Source of the DNA: Adiantum capillus-veneris
Taxonomy: Eukaryota; Streptophyta; Polypodiopsida; Polypodiales; Pteridaceae
NCBI GenBank assembly: GCA_014529385.2
Contig: CM043945.1
Span: 100,048,963 to 100,112,962 of the forward strand
Length of the DNA stretch: 64,000 nucleotides
Reading direction: 5' to 3'
A model generated the notes under the pieces. That model was given only the letters and a program-made list of their open reading frames with translations. It searched no databases and was not told where the DNA came from. Shown one piece after another: positions 1-11,857 of the stretch. Each line of letters begins with the position of its first letter. Position 1 is the stretch's first letter. The position numbers and the translations under genes were made by a program.

Positions 1-353
1 CGAAAGGCCAAAGTGACCTATTGGACATGAGACAAGAAAGTTACAATGAGATGGATCTGATACAAAGTCAGAGTAAGAAGATGACAAAATAAAATATTAT
101 GGAATCCTAAACTGCTGGGTGTGGACTAAACAGCTAAACGAGCTGGTTGGGATAGGTAGATCTCCTCCATGGTCAGTACTCTGACCGGACGTTGTGCATG
201 TCGAGCCAAAGTGACCTAGCTAGATCCTCTGATGTAGCCTCTGTCGATGTTGTGTAGTCCTTCGCAGTCGTGGGCGTCTAGATCTCCCTAGATCAGTCGC
301 TCGTTCGATCATTAGAGAGATAGGGAAGTAGAGAGCGAGAGAGAGAGAGAGGT

Positions 354-440
<87 letters not shown>

Positions 441-626
441 GGAAGTGGAGCTCCAGGAGTTATGGCAGAGAAATAGGAAAATAGAGAAATAGAGAGAGAT
501 AGGAAAATAGAGAAAGAGAGATAGTGAGAGCGTGATCGAGAGAGAGAGAGAAAGAGAGATAGCGAGAGCGAGATCAAGAGAGAAAGAACGAGAGATAGGG
601 TACGTAGACAGAGAAGAAACTATGGA
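1..626. other. Left-edge DNA with GA-rich repeat, no gene
   Basis: I see no gene here. Bases 1-300 are ordinary mixed sequence. From about 310 to 600 the plus strand is purine-rich and includes an uninterrupted GA run at 359-437, with degenerate GAGAGATAG-type flanks. It may be the 5' part of CACTA element E1, because related elements E2 and E3 also carry GA/CT tracts upstream of their transposase genes, but no CACTA terminus is visible here. Confidence 0.6.
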
Positions 627-750
627 ACTAAAAGAGGCAAAGGGGTTTTGCCTGCTACATGCATTGCCATGTACACCTGGGAGTGCACGTATGTGTCTAC
701 CCATATAGGATTTGACCAATAAAGACGAGGTTTTGACCTGGTGGTCCTGA

Positions 751-784
751 TCTCCGTACACCTCTGGACCGAGGTGTACGGAGA
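751..784. promoter_or_regulatory. Conserved leader hairpin of CACTA E1
   Basis: A perfect 14-bp inverted repeat (TCTCCGTACACCTC against GAGGTGTACGGAGA) with a 6-base loop, about 90 bp upstream of the TNP2-like start. The same hairpin occurs at the equivalent place in E2, E3 and E4. It could act as a protein-binding site or as an RNA structure in the 5' UTR; its role is not known. Confidence 0.6.
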
Positions 785-873
785 TTGGGCAAGACTAGAG
801 AATGCGAGGTAGTTTACATTGTGAGGAGTATATATATATATATATATTAAAACAACATTCATAATCATTGTAG

Positions 874-2822
874 ATGGCAACGTCATCAACTAACATGGAG
901 GAAAAGATTGCATGCTCGTGCACGCTCTGCAAGTATCAAATCCTGCGCAAGCGTAGGATATGTAATGAGCATGTGCACAAGTATGGAGAGTTCGCTAGAG
1001 AAACCGTACAGAATCTGCGATACGACTCCTACGGAACGGGCATTGATTTCTGCGACATAGCACCTACATCTGAGAGAGAGAGAAAAAAGATTATGCGTGA
1101 AGGACTGACCAATATAGAGCCACGGATGGAAGCAGAAAAGGGCTTACCGACAGAAGACGACGGCATGGAGGAGATGCTGGATGCCTTCTTTCAGACAAGC
1201 GAGGAGAACGCGAAGGAAGCAGCACCAGAAGCCGTGCGTCAATCTCTTGAAGACATGTTGAGAAAGTTGGCATGTCAACCAATCTATGAAGGCGCCAAAA
1301 TGTCTGTGCTTCGTACTTGTCTGGCGTTTTTGAATCTTCAGTCAGTGTACGGGTGGTCAGATGCAAGCGTCACTGCTTTGTTTAGGTACGTAATTTACAA
1401 AAGAGATTTTCCAATTGCAATGGTGATGTCCTCGGAGAGCTTTAATTTTAATTTAATGTGGCTTAAACAGGTTATTGCGGGAGAAACTTTTCCCGGCTGG
1501 CAATGAAATGCCCCCCTCCAGGCCAGATGCAAAGCAACTTCTGACCTCAGTTGGCTTGGACTACAACAAGATTCATGCATGTCCAAATGATTGCATTCTT
1601 TTTCGCAATGAATTTGCAGATTGTCTATCATGTCCTAAGTGCGGAGCAATGCGCTACAAACAAGATGCAGTTGGCGAGACAGTGCCAGCTAAAGTGTTGC
1701 GGCATTTTCCTTTTTTTCCTAGGATAAAAAGAATGTTTCGTTGTGGTTCCATTGCAAAGTTGATGCTGTGGAATTCTACGAATAGATCCACTGACGCAAC
1801 ATTTAGGGTGCCCGCTGATTGGAAGGCTTGGAGGCACATTGAAGATACCTGGCCACATTTTAAGAGTGAACCACGCAATTTGCGTTTGGGCATGGCAATG
1901 GATGGAGTCAATCCATTTGGCTTGAGAAGCTCGTCATGGAGCACTTGGCCTGTGTTCCTTATCAATTACAACCTCCCGCCGTGGCTTGCTATCTAGATGA
2001 AAAAGAGAAAGGTACGAAGAAGAGAAAGAGAGACGCAATCTAGAGCGACAGGATTTCAAGCGAAGTCGAACGACTAGAAGCTTACCCTTGCCAGACTATC
2101 TCGCTCCTCTACCTGAATTCCCTGCAATGGCATGGTTGGACAAGACAGTGAGAGCAGCTCGACAGATCGGAGAACCCATATCTCTAGAAGAGGAAGAGCT
2201 GGCTATTGGATGTGACTGGAAGTATCATACATACATGGCACTGTGGTCGCATGGAAATCATTTCAGAACACAACAAATTGACAGTAGAACAAACACGTTT
2301 GACAGTGGGGTAATGGTTAGTTTCATGCAAAAGAGCAGGGCCAGTGCTAGAGACACGAATGAGAGCACTAGCAACCTGGATTACTGTGGTCTAGTGTCAG
2401 ATATCCTGAAAGTAAGCTTCAGGTAGTTTGAGATGTTTTTGTTGGATGTGAAGTGGTTCAAGGTGATTACTTCTGGTCCCAATGCAACGATACGCAGAGA
2501 TGGAAACAAACTTGTGCAAATAGATTCTACAAAGACTTGGACAGATGCAAGCGACACATTTGCTCTCCCCGAACATTGCGAGCAAGTGGTCTTTGTATCG
2601 GACCCTCGAGAGTGACAATGGTGGTTTGTGGTTCAGGTTGTTGCAAGAAATAAACAAGTATTTGAAGGGCAAGATCTCCTGGAGGAAAGTCAGTCAGACG
2701 ACGTCCATACTACTGTGACATTAGATGAGATGGACGAAGGTATGGCAGAGGAAGCTGACAGATATACGAGGGATGACGCAGACGAGCCATAATTGACACT
2801 TGTAGATGAAGATGCAATGGAT
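874..2822 (+). pseudogene. TNP2-like transposase pseudogene of E1
   Basis: TNP2 is the cut-and-paste transposase of CACTA elements. Exon 1 (874-1385) encodes a Transpos_assoc-like head with CxCxxC (CSCTLC) and a downstream CNEHVHKYG. A GT-AG intron (1386-1470) leads in frame to exon 2 (1471-1996), which contains the Transposase_21 signature AMDGVNPFG and NYNLPPWL. There a TAG stop (1994-1996) and a deletion remove the rest of the catalytic region and DUF4218. From about 2088 coding sequence resumes as the C-terminal DUF4216-like part (CGLVSDILKV, LLDVKWFKV, LPEHCEQVVF), broken again by a TAG near 2425. The acidic tail near 2717-2822 also occurs in E4. Family assignment is firm; the gene cannot make a full protein. 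Confidence 0.8.
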
Positions 2823-2824
2823 GA

Positions 2825-3740
2825 AGACAATATACCAGAACGAGTTGGGGTGGGGTAGAGGCGGGTACGTCCTCATCTCCGCAGCATAGGCGCACTCGCC
2901 GATCTCGACGATCGTCAGGTGGAGGTGGTGGTTGCTGTGGAGGAGGGTCCACAGATGCTTCGACCCCTCCTTGCTCACGACCCCCGTCTTACCCAGGCAC
3001 ACCTCTCGACACACCTCTTGGCACACCTCGGACACCTTGGGGGGCACACAATCCTAGTGCCTCCAAGCTCTATACTTTACGGGGAGATGGTTCTGTTGAC
3101 ATGGATAGAGTCGGGACTGAGATGCGACAGCGGATTCTCCAGCTCGTGGAGCTACAGTTTTCGACCAGCATTGTGACGTCTTGGGATCAGCAAGAAAAGG
3201 AAAAAGTCACTTACATAGTGGAGAACATCCTAAGAGAGTACCAGCCTGCTCCAGGTTCTTCCGTTGTTTCAGCGTGGTGGATCAAGGGTGTTGCAAGAGA
3301 CACCATCAAACATCGACGAGATGCAGCTCGGAAGGCTTTCAGGATCGGCTCGTCGAAGCCTTCGAGCATCCCACACGAGACGTGGCTGCAGATCAGGGAG
3401 GATGAGTGGACAACGGCCACGTGGTTCAGACAGCAGCGTGAGGCCGCGCAAGTACGACAGATGACTAGGGGGACATCTCATCTTGGAGCGGAGGCTTCGA
3501 CACCTTTCGCTATGAGTTTGTGAGTTTCTAATCCAATATTAACTATGACGTTTTTTAAAACGCGATGAATCATGTATTCTTATTACTTTGATTTTTGTAT
3601 AAACGCAAAATCTTGCGATGCATCGAGCTCCATCACGCGAGGAGGAGTCAGATGGATATCGCACAGGTATCTATGAAGTACTGAATGATCTTGAAGCTTC
3701 AGGAGAGTCTGTAGACTGGGAGGCCTTACAGTCTCGCTGA
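2825..3740 (+). pseudogene. TNPA-like (Ptta/En/Spm plant transposase) gene of E1, 5'-truncated
   Basis: The reading frame opens at 2825 after a TGA and has no ATG until 3101, so the original start is missing. It encodes a Ser/Arg-rich segment, then Gly5-Cys-Cys-Gly3, then a Pro/Thr-rich spacer with TPLDTPLGTP, then a helical domain (MDRVGTEMRQRILQL, WWIKGVARDTIKHRR, TWLQIREDEW). This order matches the intact-looking protein of E3, so both are TNPA-like subterminal-repeat-binding proteins. Exon 1 ends at 3519 before GTGAGT. A final exon at 3618-3740 (MHRAPSREEESDGY to WEALQSR) lacks an AG acceptor: GCG stands at the junction. The DNA-binding role is inferred from the family. Confidence 0.7.
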
Positions 3741-4531
3741 TCGCTTGAGGTGAGACATTAATATGTGTGAGTTGATTTAATTAAGTCAGTATATGTGAAG
3801 TAATATCAATACTAATTTTGTGAGTTGTCCTCTGTGCAAGTTGCGACGCCTAGTCATTAGTGGACCAGATTTTAGCTATATGCTTTGTGAGACACAGACA
3901 CGCTTCTGTGTCTCTTTTTTGTACAAACAGTTAGTGTTCAGACAGTTATTGTTTCCCTTATGGTTATAATTATTGTCATTGTCATTGTATAGACAATTAT
4001 TGTTTCTCTTTCTGGTTATGCTTATGGTTATTGTTAATTTTGTTTATGGTTATGGTTATCTGCATTATGGTTTTGATCAAAGTGGTTATAGACGGTTATG
4101 GTTTTAAGTTATGGTTATGGTTCGTTATGGTTATGCTTTAGTTATGGCTATGCTTTTCAGTTGGTACGGTTGTCTTTCATTGGACTTAAATCTCATGTGA
4201 GATCCTACATGGATAGCATGTAGGAGGCGTATAAATGATATGGTTTTTTTTGAAAAGTTTATGTAAAAACAAAGGGAACTCTGCCAAAAATTTCTGCGCG
4301 CGGGAGCATGGTTGATATTTTGGTGCTGCTCGCTTTCTTGGGCAGTGGGCAGGAAGTCTGGCTGTGGCTGTGTCCATCTTTTAACTGGGCACAGGCCAGG
4401 CTACCTGCCCTCTGCCCAAGAAAATTTTTTTATGCTATGGTCGTCGCTATGTGCATCGCTAATAGCGACTGGTTTCACAGCGACGCGGATAGCGACGGGC
4501 CGCGTCGATAACACGTTTTTTTGTCGTAGTG
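3741..4531. repeat. 3' non-coding region of E1: TTATGG repeat, subterminal repeats, TIR
   Basis: Between about 3950 and 4150 the sequence is a degenerate minisatellite of TTATGG/GGTTAT units; E4 holds the complementary version at 46350-46620. Between about 4440 and 4505 several GTCGCTAT / ATAGCGAC motifs occur in both orientations, like the binding arrays used by TNPA proteins in En/Spm. The terminus is at 4531, followed by CAT. Confidence 0.65.
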
Positions 4532-5784
4532 CATCATGCAGGGACAGCTCATTTCCAACTTTTCCAATTTCTGTTCAAACTCGCTCCTCTCTTCTTGTGT
4601 AAACCCTTGGGGGTTCCCTTCACCTATAAAAGGGGACCTCTTCTTCCTTGAAAAGAACTCAAGCATTCAAGCCATCAGTGATGAGAGGAATTCATGAGGG
4701 AGGGAGTAGTAATGCCAAATTGTACTTAGTCATTAACATAAGACTAAGCCTACACTTTCTCCTAGAAGAAGACTAGCCATTCTTGCAACAAGCTAACCTT
4801 GTAAGATCAACTCTAATCAAAGAAGGTCTTGCACTTGGTCTATCAATCAAAGTGGAATTATCCACTCTTCTTCTCTCTCCATCAATAATGGTGCCGAGGG
4901 GTTTGTCAAGTAAGATATGTTCTACATTGATGTTTTCTTGATTTCTTGTTGTTTTCTTGTTCATCTCTAATCCTACATATATATATATATATATATATCG
5001 AATCTCATCTCCTTAACCAAACCTATCTCTCTCACTCTTAGTAATTCATCCTCTCTACAAATTTTAGGTTCTCTTTGCTACAGGTACATCTCTCCCCGCA
5101 GTATCCTTATTGCCTACGGGCAAGAATAGGGCTTGGGAGGGAAACTTCTCATCTCTTCACTTCTCTCATATCGACATTTCTCACATACTATCCTAGATGA
5201 ATAATCCGGATGATGAGAATTTCTATCGCTTTCACTCTGTACGATCTATTAGAATTAACGTATGGATTAGCCGTAAAATACATTTTCAACAACGTATAGT
5301 GTTTCTCTTTGGCCCCAAAAGGCTCAATGAAATAATTCTTTCACCGGATCCCATCATACTACCTCTTATAGACTATAACTTTTCTTTTCATGTAAGCATA
5401 GTTATCTTGCTATGAACCAAGAGGATTTGTATACACAATTAATCCCCATCACTAGACAAAACATATATATTTGGTCAGCCAAGATTGAATGCCATTAACT
5501 CATCTATTAACCCTTTCATACTACCCATGATACGATATGACCATAGCCTTGATGTTTTCATCTTTGTGCTGTTTTGACACTCTCTTTTGTGTTCTTTCTT
5601 TGTGTGTGTGAGTGCAAGAGAGAAATAGTGGAACTTCTTTGATTGCACTTCAGTCCAACCCCTAGTCTTCATGGCATCTATGGTTTAACTCCTTCATAGA
5701 GTTTTTTTTGGAGTTCTCTCACAAACTCTCACAACCATAAGTCCGGTGCTTTCCTGGCAAGACCGCAAATTTCTCGACAACGTC
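4532..5784. other. DNA between E1 and E2; TATA-like site, no recognised gene
   Basis: A TATAAAA box at 4625-4631 is followed by a CT-rich stretch and AAAAGAACTCAAGC, a layout seen in LTR or pararetroviral promoters. No matching second LTR or coding domain was found. An open frame at 5197-5415 (72 codons) matches nothing I recognise. A (TA)n tract lies near 4978-4998. Sequence similarity to E3 stops at about 5785. Confidence 0.4.
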
Positions 5785-7089
5785 TCATCACGTCCAAGCG
5801 GCGTATCTGTCGGATTCTGCAAAAAAAAACAATAAGATGGCTTTTTGTAAGTATAAACATATAGCGAGCGACGTTTATAAAAAATTACAATAAATAGAAA
5901 AGAATAAACCCTAATACTAACCATGCCGCCGCGATAAATTAGGATGTCTATAAGGGCGTTTAAGCCCTTCCTTCCTGCGTACTCACGCTCGTACGGTGTG
6001 GGATCCCGTCCTGTAAATGACCAGTATCAAAACATGCAAAGAATCCATTATGTTAGAATTTCAAATCACATAAACCCTAAACTATCGAACATAGATGTGA
6101 AAACACTTACAAAATCGGCCTCAAATGATGCCCACTTGCCGCTCCCCAAGTGGTGCCAGCTCCCTGCCTCTACTCGCACTCTGGCTGTCTCCTTTTGTTG
6201 CTTCCACTTGTCGGGATTCTTACACGCTTCTTTCTTCGCATGCTTCCAATCTTCTTTCGCCAGCCAATCTGGTCTGTTCCATCCATGCTTGATTTTTTTT
6301 TGCACTTCAGAACGCTTATGCTTGCAGTATTAGCGCATTCGAACCTTCATCACATCTTCATTGAAGCGGTCATCCCCTGTTGGAACGGGAAACTCGTCAT
6401 GAAGCATGCTGATGACTCTTTCTTTTAATTCAATCGGTACTTCACTCCAAGTGTTTAGTATGTAGTGTCTAAACACCTGAGAGCAAAGACCGCGCATGCA
6501 CGAAATCACCTTCTTGCCGTCATCATCCAAGATGATGCCACCGCTGAAGTCAATGGAGTAAGGCAAGCCCTCTTGCCGCCTGACGCGTGAACCTGGGTGT
6601 CTTGACAGGGGTCTCTAGTGGTGTGTAAATGGGGGTACGGACGCCAGGTGTCTCTACTAGAGTCTGAGCCCCGAAGCGAGGAGTGTCCACTGGAGTGACT
6701 TTTGGAGGAGTAGCTAGTGGTGTGTAGCTGGGGGGAACGGCACTCAGCCGTGCAAAACCTGGTGTCGATGGCGATGTCGTGGCTGGTGTTGGGACGGGCA
6801 AAGAAGGGGAGGGTAAAGAGCCTCGTCGAACATGAGGCGGTGTCAAAGAATCGGTGGCGCAACCCCCACAACAACCACCACCGCCACCGCCACCACTAGA
6901 GCACCGGTGCCTAGACGAGTGTGAAGATCGTCTCGTCGACACAGAAGCTTTGGAGCATGCTGAGGATGCCGAAACAGAGGGAGATGCGGATGGAATAGGA
7001 ACGCGCGATGGTGCGCCTTAGTGATGACGCTCCACGTACCAGTGTCTCTGCTGGGGTGACAAAGAAGAAAGAAACTCCTCATCATCCAT
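5785..7089 (-). pseudogene. TNPA-like gene of E2, disrupted
   Basis: The ATG at 7089 starts MDDEEFLSSLSPQQRHWY, nearly the same as E3. A TAA stop follows after RHH (near 7020). The frame then continues through a Ser/Arg-rich part, a poly-Gly/Cys run and a Pro/Thr-rich spacer with TP-TP periodicity. A frameshift occurs near 6565, just before GLPYSIDFSGG. The conserved domain follows (WSEVPIELKERV, GWNRPDWLAKEDWKHAKKEA, HHLGSGKWASFEADF), the plant transposase (Ptta/En/Spm) signature of a folded domain plus a 'G.ksF'-type end. A further stop sits after KVRMR (near 6330). Later exons carry the DPTPYERKY region and the NPTDTPLGRD end. Confidence 0.75.
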
Positions 7090-7158
7090 ACCTACATTAA
7101 ACACACGAACATTTAAACTTAATATTGAATGAATGGAGTAGAAAACATGGACAAGTAG

Positions 7159-7192
<34 letters not shown>

Positions 7193-7509
7193 AGGAGGAG
7201 GAGGAGGAGGTGCTCGTCGTCTCTGCTAATGAGAACATACCTAGAGCATACGTACTTGGAGTGGACGTAAAGACCATTAAATACAATGACGCAATGACTC
7301 ATATAAATAAAATGACGCAATGACACAAATACTTAAAGAGCCGGAGAATCTTACAAGAACTGGAATGTGCTTGTAGCTTTGGAATGTTCAAAGGCTAGCA
7401 ACAACAGAAAGTGTTCTTCTTCTATTCAACTTGAGTGATGAAAGAGGCAAGTGCATAACTCTGAATTTACAAAACGGAGCAAAATTGTTCAAATACAATA
7501 TTTATGGCT

Positions 7510-10259
7510 TTAAGAGATCTCTCTCTCATCCTCGCATAGCTCAGCATAACTTCCTATATCTATATAGAGCTCTCCGTTTAAACAGATGTCCTCTGTTTCA
7601 TTTTTTAGATCCTCTGCATGCACCCCATAGAGAGTAGCAGCTTGATGTTCGTCTGGCACCACCTCCACGGCTTCTGACTGGGCATCTTCTCCGATCTGCT
7701 CCATTGATGCCGCTATGATTGGCACATGGTAGCCTTCATACGTCCGTGCACTACGAGGGGCTACCTCTATGACATACCACCAGTTTGATGCAGACTTTGT
7801 GGGATGAAATATCACCTGCCAGAGCCACATAACTTACATGAGAGCTTCCAAGCACATAAATTCTAAAACACACGTTAACTATTTACATACTTACTTGTTC
7901 ACAATGCCCGGGTAGTACGAAAGTGTCTCTTAGGTCAGTCCATTTCTTAGTTGAATCCACCTCAAGAAAACCAGACTCTCCTCTACGCACAGAAGCCTTG
8001 CGACCCTCCATGATTATCTTGAACCATTGCACGTCGAACAAGTCGACAATAATCGATCCTCAAAATCTCTTGTAGCGTGCCGAAGTAAGTGAGTTCCGCC
8101 ACCACAGGATCTACATCAGAGGACTGTCGTCGACTAGATTGTTCAAATTTTTCCATGATTCCACAATCTTGAGTAAAACGTTTTTTGTCGATCCGTTCCA
8201 CCCTAAAATGTCAACCTTTACACCATGCTGCTGTGTATGACTTACACTACAACCAGCAAAGATTATGAGTGGCCATTCAAACATCTAGAAGTTACTAGTC
8301 ATACATTGCAAACTTACCTTGGTCGCGCAACCCCTAGAGTACTCCCACTCTTCCTCGGTCACTTCTTCACCACACTATTGTGAGCTTTTCAGTTGGTTGT
8401 GCAACCATCTTAAGCTCATGAATGTTGGTAGGCTCTCCAGACCCGTCAGATAGTGCATCGGTGGTCGTCTTCCCCGTCTCCACTCGATTCTTGCCCTTTG
8501 TCGCTCTTGCTTTGCATCCTCATATTGTGAGATCCACTTTTGCATGACTGGATTGTGAAGCATGCAAAATCGGTTGATTTTAGCCTCTAGATCTTCCGTC
8601 ATCTTCTTCTCAACACGGAGATTGCACATGATAATTCCAAATATGCACTCATCATCTATGGTTCGCCATAGCGTGTCCCGGGCTTTATCAAATCCGTCTA
8701 GCCACTCTCCAATGTACACTAGGGACACTGATACCAGCCAACCTTCTACCATGCTACCCTCCGGACGTGCCTTCTGACGCACATATCCCTTGAGCGTTTT
8801 CATGAAACGTTCTAAAAAGAACATCCATCTGGAATGTACTGTGCCGGATATTTCCACCTCATCAACTATGTGAACAAGAAGATGCACCTGAATGGTTAAC
8901 ATGGTAGTAGGAACATGTTTTTCAAACATACACACAACCTCCGCAGCGTTTAGTTTGGCGAATGGTATGGAGTCTACGTTGATCTCCTTTTGTGAGATCC
9001 ATTGTACCAACTTCGCAAGTTTGTAGATTGTGTTACGGATGTCAAGAGACAGACATCCCTCAATGGAAACCGGTAAAATAAACTGCAAAACACGTGTAGC
9101 AAGGATATTAAAGTATGTCCACACACGAATTTGTTACACAATTCTCACTATGATATACTCCACTATGAACATACCTGACACATTTTATGCCAGTCGTGTG
9201 ACTTCCAACTGGTAAGCTTTCCTTCTTTAGTAAAACACGTTCGGAGCGAGTGCATTACGCCGGTGGGGGTTCGCAAAGATCGAATGGTCTCTTTTACTTT
9301 GCGTTCTTGGGCTCCTGTGAAAATCCATGGTGCTTTAGGGAGTTTTATCGATCCATTGGACGCTGTTTGCGGCCAATATTGCTCCATACGATCCACATTT
9401 CTAAGGTCAGCTCTGGCTCCCAAAGTATCTTTCTTGCCGGTCAGATGGTCCCATAGTAGATTACCCACATTCTTGAATATGTGCATTGGATCGAGCAAGT
9501 GATTGATCATGAGTCGGAGCAAGTATGGTAACTTGTACCATAGAGATAGTCTCTTCATCCCTGGGGGCAATCCGTCATCACACATCTCCTTCTGCTCTAA
9601 CCATGCTTGTGCAGACATCCTTGGTGGCTCTCTTCCCAAAAATCCATCGCGTAACACATGATTCTCTGGAAGATACGCTTGATGACCTTCGTAGATTTGC
9701 TTCTTCAGTGAGGGAGCCCTACGTGCATTCAGTCTAGGTCCACATGTGACACATGCTCTGTATCCGCTTGTTTGAAGCCCTGCATGTATACACATGATAA
9801 TAGAGCAACTTGAGAAAAAGCAAGATTTACACTGTCTAAGTGAGGAGTGTAAATAGATCACATGAGCATTCTGTTAGTCTGGGATAGTCATGCACGGTCC
9901 ACATTAGAACGGGCTTAAAAATTGCCTCGTTGGGAATGTGGTCTGCATGATCATCCCCCGAGCTGTCAGAGGCTACATCTTGTGGCCTCACATATGCTGC
10001 TTGACCAAAGCGCCTGCGAACACGTCTATTGGGTTGCAAGATTGCTGCCTGTTGGCCAGCGTCAGAGTCCGATGAGTTATTATTGGCAACAACTCGATCT
10101 ATAATAGATGGATCGAACTCGCCAAATTCGCGAACGTGCTGCAAAGAAACGCGTCTTGTCCGTCGCACAGCATGCTTGCAATGGTTACAAGGACATAAGA
10201 ACCTCATTGAGAAATAGGTGTTTCGGTTGGACGGCCCCACATCCTCGTCACTACTCGTA
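7510..10259 (-). pseudogene. TNP2-like transposase pseudogene of E2, catalytic core deleted
   Basis: Compared with E3, the start codon is ACG (complement at 10257-10259) instead of ATG. The Transpos_assoc-like head with CPCNHC and QHVREFGEFDP is present. After HIPNEAIFKP the sequence jumps to VLMWTVHDYP, removing the end of exon 1 and almost all of the Transposase_21 core exon. The next exons are preserved: SGYRACVTCGPRL, then the DUF4218 hallmark HLLVHIVDEVEISGTVHSRW with RPEGSMVEGW (9124-8375). A TAG (8377-8375) replaces a Gln codon after LKSS. The DUF4216-like exons follow (8201-7915 and 7830-7510, ending DEREIS). It cannot encode a working transposase, but it retains the part that E3 lacks. 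Confidence 0.8.
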
Positions 10260-10301
10260 ACCTGGACAACAAATTTAATCTTCTATTGACATTCTTCGTC
10301 T

Positions 10302-10302
10302 A

Positions 10303-10351
<49 letters not shown>
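10302..10351. repeat. (CT)n tract upstream of the E2 TNP2 gene
   Basis: A perfect CT (GA on the gene strand) run of about 50 bp. E3 has a GA run at the same place (34985-35043), about 65 bp upstream of the TNP2 ATG. Confidence 0.85.
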
Positions 10352-10355
<4 letters not shown>

Positions 10356-10396
10356 TTCACACTGTAAACTACCTCACATTCTCTAGTCATGTCCAA

Positions 10397-10430
10397 TCCC
10401 TGCACACCTCGGTCTAGAGGTGCACGGAGA
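10397..10430. promoter_or_regulatory. Conserved leader hairpin of CACTA E2
   Basis: An inverted repeat reading TCCCTGCACACCTC against GAGGTGCACGGAGA, at the same place relative to the gene as in E1, E3 and E4. The stem tolerates G-T pairs but stays paired. Confidence 0.5.
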
Positions 10431-10826
10431 TCAGAACCACATGGTTATAATCTCTTCTTTATTGGTCAATGCCTATATTTGTGGGTACAAGAAATCTACA
10501 CACCCACGTCTACATGATACTGCATGTAGTGGACAAAACCCCTTTGCCTCTTCTCTAGCTGTAGCATTTCACAGCATCTTAACATCTTTTCATAGTAGAT
10601 CTTTATTTGTAGCATGCAGGTACGTCATTCTTGCTATGTAGATGATGTCTGCTCAAGGCAGTTAATTCTTATTCTAGATTTGACGGGATGTGGTGTGTGT
10701 GTGTGTGTGTGTGTGTGACCCTTGGAATCATCATCTTGCATCACTAATTTCTATGTATGCTCAATTTTCTCTTCCATTAGCTGAACATGACAGCTTATTG
10801 TATGGTAGCAGCAGTCGAACATGTAG

Positions 10827-10880
10827 GTGGAATTGCTGGTCCGCATGGACTGTCGAGGCTATGAGTGTAGGAAATTTTCT
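10827..10880 (+). pseudogene. Possible captured HMA-domain exon start inside E2
   Basis: Right after an AG (a possible 3' splice site), the plus strand reads VELLVRMDCRGYECRK. This resembles the opening strand and metal-binding loop of plant heavy-metal-associated domains (V-E-L-x-V-x-M-D-C-x-G-C-E), with Tyr at the second metal-binding Cys. It runs opposite to the E2 transposase genes. Homology is lost after 16 codons, so a chance match is possible. It matters because E3 has a clear HMA fragment in the equivalent zone. Confidence 0.35.
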
Positions 10881-11084
10881 TGCCGTTTTCTCACCATTTC
10901 TTCTAACCTTATCTTAAACGATTTCCTCGCCATTTCTTCTAACCTTAAATAACCTAAATCTAATTTAATAAAACATATATAAACCTAAATTAGTAAACCT
11001 AAATCTAATCTAATTTAACTTAAATAAACCTAAATCTAATTTAACGTAAGTCTACATCTAACCTAATCTTTAACGTCTTTTGGG

Positions 11085-11460
11085 ATAGTTTCCTACGACG
11101 TTAAAACTCTCTTCTTCTTGTGTGTGTGTGTGTGTGTGTGTGCCAATAAAAAGAGAAAATTGGTATAACCTTTCTATCACCCAAGTGTGGTAGATTGGTT
11201 ATGCCATTTTCCTCTTGAATAACAAGTCTTGGTTTCAACTCCTCGTCTGGCTAGATTTTTAGGTCTCTTTAATTAGTTTCCTACGATGTTAAATTAAACT
11301 CTCTTCTTCTCAGGTGTGTGTGCACGCCAATAAAAAAAGGAGAAAAATGGTATAACTTTTCTATCACCGAAGTGTGATAGATTGGTTATGCCATTTCCCT
11401 TATGAATAACATGTCTTGAGTTCAACTCTTGTCGACTAGATCTTTAAGGTCTCTTGGGAT
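11085..11460. repeat. Tandem duplication of about 180 bp in E2 5' region
   Basis: Two consecutive units each contain TCCTACGA(C/T)GTTAA, CTCTCTTCTTCT, a TG repeat, GCCAATAAAAA, TGGTATAAC, CTATCACC and GGTTATGCCATTT. E3 carries only one unit (about 34060-34300), so the duplication is specific to E2. Confidence 0.7.
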
Positions 11461-11499
11461 ACTCTCCTACGATGTTAAGACTCTCTTATTCTTCTTCTT

Positions 11500-11500
11500 T

Positions 11501-11556
<56 letters not shown>

Positions 11557-11814
11557 TTTTATATATATATCTCTCTCTTTCTTTGTTTTCCTCTCTCAAT
11601 GTGTGTGTATTCTTTGATTATGCATGTGTGTGCTCGTTTTTGGTTTATGCATACTCTCTCTCTTTTCCTCTCTCAATGTGTGTGTGCTTTCTTTGATTAT
11701 GCATGTGTGTGTGCGCGTTTTTGGTTTATGCATGCTCTCTCTCTTTTCCTCTCTCAATGTGTGTGTGCTTTGTTTGTGTATGCATGTGTGTGTGCGTTTT
11801 TTGTTTATGCTTGT

Positions 11815-11857
<43 letters not shown>

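Larger units (their letters stand above)
627..4531 (+). mobile_element. CACTA (En/Spm) transposon E1, family 1, defective
   Basis: The element carries a TNP2-like gene followed by a TNPA-like gene, the usual CACTA coding layout. The 3' end is a canonical inverted CACTA terminus: the last bases, about 4516-4531, read TTTTTTTGTCGTAGTG, which is the complement of CACTACGACAAAAAAA. The terminus of E4 (CACTACAACAAAAAAA at 46083) matches it. The 5' terminus was not found, so the start given is only the start of the leader conserved with E2, E3 and E4. Both genes are broken. Just inside the 3' end lie GTCGCTAT-type subterminal repeats. Confidence 0.85.

Noticed and set aside
303-761. Open frames of Ser/Leu-rich peptide on the minus strand
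   Set aside because: They translate a GA/CT microsatellite; no gene structure or domain.
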